64,000 bases of DNA, taken from an uncultured Lachnospiraceae bacterium (lineage in GTDB: Bacteria > Bacillota > Clostridia > Lachnospirales > Lachnospiraceae). A program made the translations under genes and the position numbers. The DNA lies in contig CAJTOK010000005.1 in assembly GCA_910577825.1 (NCBI GenBank), positions 28,792-92,791 on the forward strand. Direction: 5' to 3'. Each line of letters begins with the position of its first letter. Position 1 is the first letter of the stretch. This document shows positions 62,061-64,000 of this stretch, piece after piece. The notes beneath the pieces were generated by a model that saw only the letters and a program-made list of their open reading frames with translations, was not told the DNA's origin and searched no databases.

Positions 62061-63029
62061 CTATTTATTTCTCTTTCTTATTATATCTGTTACCTCTTCT
62101 TCTGTCATCTGCATTCTCTGGGCTATTTCATTTGTATCCATATTCATTTCATAGTATGCATATACCATGCCAGTATTTAATCCAATCTTCTCACCTTTCT
62201 TTAATCCGATTTCTTCACCTTTCCTTAATCCAATTTCCTCACCTTTTTTTAATCCAATTTCCTCACCTTTTTTTAATCCAATTTCTTCACCTTTTTTTAA
62301 TCCAATTTCTTCACCTTTTTTTAATCCAGCTTCAGTATATTCTTTCATTAACTGGTTATAATCAAGAATCGCTTTCTGTCTTGCAGTATATTCAAGCTGT
62401 TTCTTTTTATCCATACTAATAACCTGGAGCCTGTCATATGCTTTTTCAATATACATGTTCTTTTTTGCTAACATTTCAAACTCCTCCTTTTTTTCTGCAT
62501 TTAAAAACTTAGCCCACAGTAACAAGTCACTGCTGTTTTCCTTTAATTCTTCTGGCAGTTTCGGAAGTTCTATCACATGAAATTCTATTTTATCACTGTA
62601 AACTGTATGGCGGTTATCCTCCATTAAATGGAAACTTGAATAAAATTCCCCAGTGTCCTTAAAAAGTACAAAGTCCAGGACACCAATATGTATGCACTTT
62701 TTTATTTTTGAATAGTCTTCCCCTTCTTTTATCTGTTCTGTAATCATTTTTGAAACATAAAACAATGTCCTGTCTTCCCATGCAGTAAACTTAATGAGCT
62801 GTATTTCCACATCAATTTCCGTGCCATCATCCATCAGTATTCTTACATCAAGTATTCCAAGTTTATCCTTTTTATGTTTTTTACGCAGAAAAGTATCTAT
62901 AATCTTTGTTTCCTTTATATCTTCTGGGTTAATTTTTAAAACCGCTGAAAGAAAACCTTTCCTTACTTCACTGTCACCCATTATTTCTTTAAAGGCAAAG
63001 TCGATTTTAGGTTTCATTAACTGTCCCAT
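62061..63029 (-). CDS. Rpn/PD-(D/E)xK-type transposase-like nuclease
   Basis: 322 residues from ATG 63029; an upstream ATG is not needed because GGAGGAGAAG precedes this one. KPKIDFAFKEIMGDSEVRKG, FLSAVLKINPEDIKET, KLGILDVRILMDDGTEIDVE (Asp and Glu) and IQLIKFTAWEDR fit Rpn proteins. FYVSKMITEQIKEGEDYSKI and HIGVLDFVLFKD follow. The C-terminus has about seven octapeptide repeats GLKKGEEI. Rpn proteins are RecA-independent recombination-promoting nucleases often in many copies in Clostridia. Confidence 0.9.
   Translation of the reverse strand: MGQLMKPKIDFAFKEIMGDSEVRKGFLSAVLKINPEDIKETKIIDTFLRKKHKKDKLGILDVRILMDDGTEIDVEIQLIKFTAWEDRTLFYVSKMITEQIKEGEDYSKIKKCIHIGVLDFVLFKDTGEFYSSFHLMEDNRHTVYSDKIEFHVIELPKLPEELKENSSDLLLWAKFLNAEKKEEFEMLAKKNMYIEKAYDRLQVISMDKKKQLEYTARQKAILDYNQLMKEYTEAGLKKGEEIGLKKGEEIGLKKGEEIGLKKGEEIGLRKGEEIGLKKGEKIGLNTGMVYAYYEMNMDTNEIAQRMQMTEEEVTDIIRKRNK
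62176..62328 (-). repeat. 24-bp tandem repeats in the Rpn-like gene
   Basis: Six to seven near-identical 24-base units each encode GLKKGEEI (with GLRKGEEI and GLKKGEKI variants). Copies are almost identical in DNA, so the number likely varies between strains by slippage. Confidence 0.85.
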
Positions 63030-63174
63030 AATAATGTCTTCTCCTCCACACATATATTTTTATTAAATTATAACATATGTCCGGAATCTTAGCAAGAAAC
63101 AATAAATCTTCCTGGTAATCCATTATGATTAATTATATAAAAATAATTTTTTGCTAAAAATTTAAAAAATATAA

Positions 63175-63210
63175 AAGATACAGTTTGTATAACCAACAAG
63201 ACTGTATCTT
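63175..63210 (-). terminator. Terminator after the recombinase fragment
   Basis: AAGATACAGT pairs perfectly with ACTGTATCTT. On the minus strand it is followed by TTATATTTTTT. It lies 30 bases beyond the recombinase stop. Confidence 0.75.
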
Positions 63211-63239
63211 CTTAATAAATTACTATATTAAGCTATAAA

Positions 63240-63935
63240 TTATTTGTCATGCCATTTTTCTAATCCATGATATGGATAATTATCCAATACAACATTCTTC
63301 ACATGCTGGATTGAACCTGCATTTTCATTAATACCTGCAAGCATGCACATTTTCCTCAAATCCTTGCAAAAATTTGAACGGTTTACTAATGAACCATTTT
63401 TAGTCCTGAAAATAATTCCATTTGCAATCCCCTCATGCTTCACATATACGTTTAAATCTTCTAAAATCGTACCTGGTATTAAGATTTTTATTTTTCTGTT
63501 CTTCCTTATAACTTCAATAACACCCTTTTCCAGCACATCTACTGTTAAAAGCCCTAATTCACAAAAGCGCAAATCTGTATGGCATAAAACCTGTATCATC
63601 ATTGCAAGGCGTTCATTATCATTCTGCAATGCTGTATAAACAAGTTTATTATAATTTACCAAAGAAATAGACATAGATTTATGTAATTCCCCATAATCCA
63701 ACGGCTCTAACTGTACTTTCATATCCTGCCAGTCCATCACTTCACAAAAATAATTAGCAGCAGCGAGATATGAATTAATAGTACGTTGTTTAAACCCTTT
63801 TTCTTTAAGCCAGTCCTTATATGCCGCCATCTTTCCTGCCGATAATTCAGAACCATTTAAAAAGATGGCAAGTTTATTTATATTCCTGCTATAAGCAGAT
63901 ACAGTATTTTGGCTTTTATTCCTTTTTTCTAACAT
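63240..63935 (-). pseudogene. Truncated tyrosine recombinase
   Basis: 231 residues. The N-terminal SAM-like core-binding domain is complete (NTVSAYSRNINKLAIFLNG, KDWLKEKGFKQRTINSYL). The catalytic domain begins with CHTDLRFCELGLLTVD, the first catalytic Arg, and reaches FCKDLRKMCMLAGI. The HxLR box and nucleophilic Tyr are absent; the end is HVKNVVLDNYPYHGLEKWH. It is therefore inactive or a remnant. Its distance from the prophage (8 kb) and the host genes between argue it belonged to another element. Confidence 0.8.
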
Positions 63936-64000
63936 ATATGTAAAATCACGTCCGTTTCATAAATTTTTAAGCACTTCTAAAAGCCTGTTGTCATTTAACA

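Noticed and set aside
62176..62328. Short regular repeats resembling a CRISPR array
   Set aside because: The 24-base units are contiguous, have no unique spacers and encode an octapeptide in a long open frame.
63240..63935. Integrase of this prophage
   Set aside because: It lacks the HxLR box and Tyr nucleophile and is separated from the prophage end by about 8 kb of host genes.

Overview
The window is AT-rich DNA from a low-GC Gram-positive bacterium, most likely a gut Clostridium relative of the Lachnospiraceae type. It holds a nearly complete late region of an integrated tailed phage (about 1-54,900) followed by host chromosome (about 55,090-64,000). The phage looks like a siphovirus: it has an HK97-type head module, a tail tube protein, an exceptionally long tape measure, Dit and Tal proteins and a BppU-type baseplate protein, and no recognisable sheath. 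The host family is inferred from gene style and was not searched.

Layout: 603-5,229 packaging and portal. 5,242-5,941 two small possibly mobile genes (an antisense Zn-binding ORF and an HNH nuclease). 6,044-13,917 protease/scaffold, capsid, connector genes and tail tube. 13,978-16,069 small genes and lysis (holin, second membrane protein, amidase). 16,257-22,726 three tail-fibre-like genes, the last cut by an IS630 element. 22,808-24,271 a RecU-like nuclease and tail-completion genes. 24,328-41,978 the tape measure gene, interrupted twice. 42,151-50,562 Dit, Tal (frameshifted), BppU and a beta-propeller-like receptor-binding candidate. 50,592-54,835 a cassette made of an extremely tyrosine-rich protein, a radical SAM/SPASM-like enzyme, an arginase-fold-like protein, a GT8 glycosyltransferase and a small protein that shares a motif with the baseplate.

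The most unusual content is that last cassette. It looks like a peptide-maturation (RiPP-style) pathway placed in a phage tail operon, with a tail protein about one-third tyrosine over its last 300 residues as the likely substrate. The second notable point is the tape measure gene. A group I intron (26,872-28,279) can be placed to the base. A separate 5.4 kb insertion begins with a dense run of RNA hairpins and carries its own genes: a YHYH/peptidoglycan-binding exported protein, a membrane protein, two antirepressors, a type I toxin-antitoxin and a Zn-ribbon protein. If all exons were joined the tape measure would be about 3,614 residues, implying a tail of roughly half a micrometre.

The prophage ends at the 5' half of a tRNA-Arg(CCG) gene (55,092-55,137, minus strand) that is not completed by phage DNA. 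The host flank carries a single-gene IS66 element with a perfect 8-bp target duplication, an M14 carboxypeptidase, an HD hydrolase/membrane/J-domain/DUF5685 operon, dtd, an Rpn-type nuclease and a truncated tyrosine recombinase. The IS630 insertion, the Tal frameshift and the broken intron endonuclease suggest a prophage that is decaying or that is read in unusual ways.
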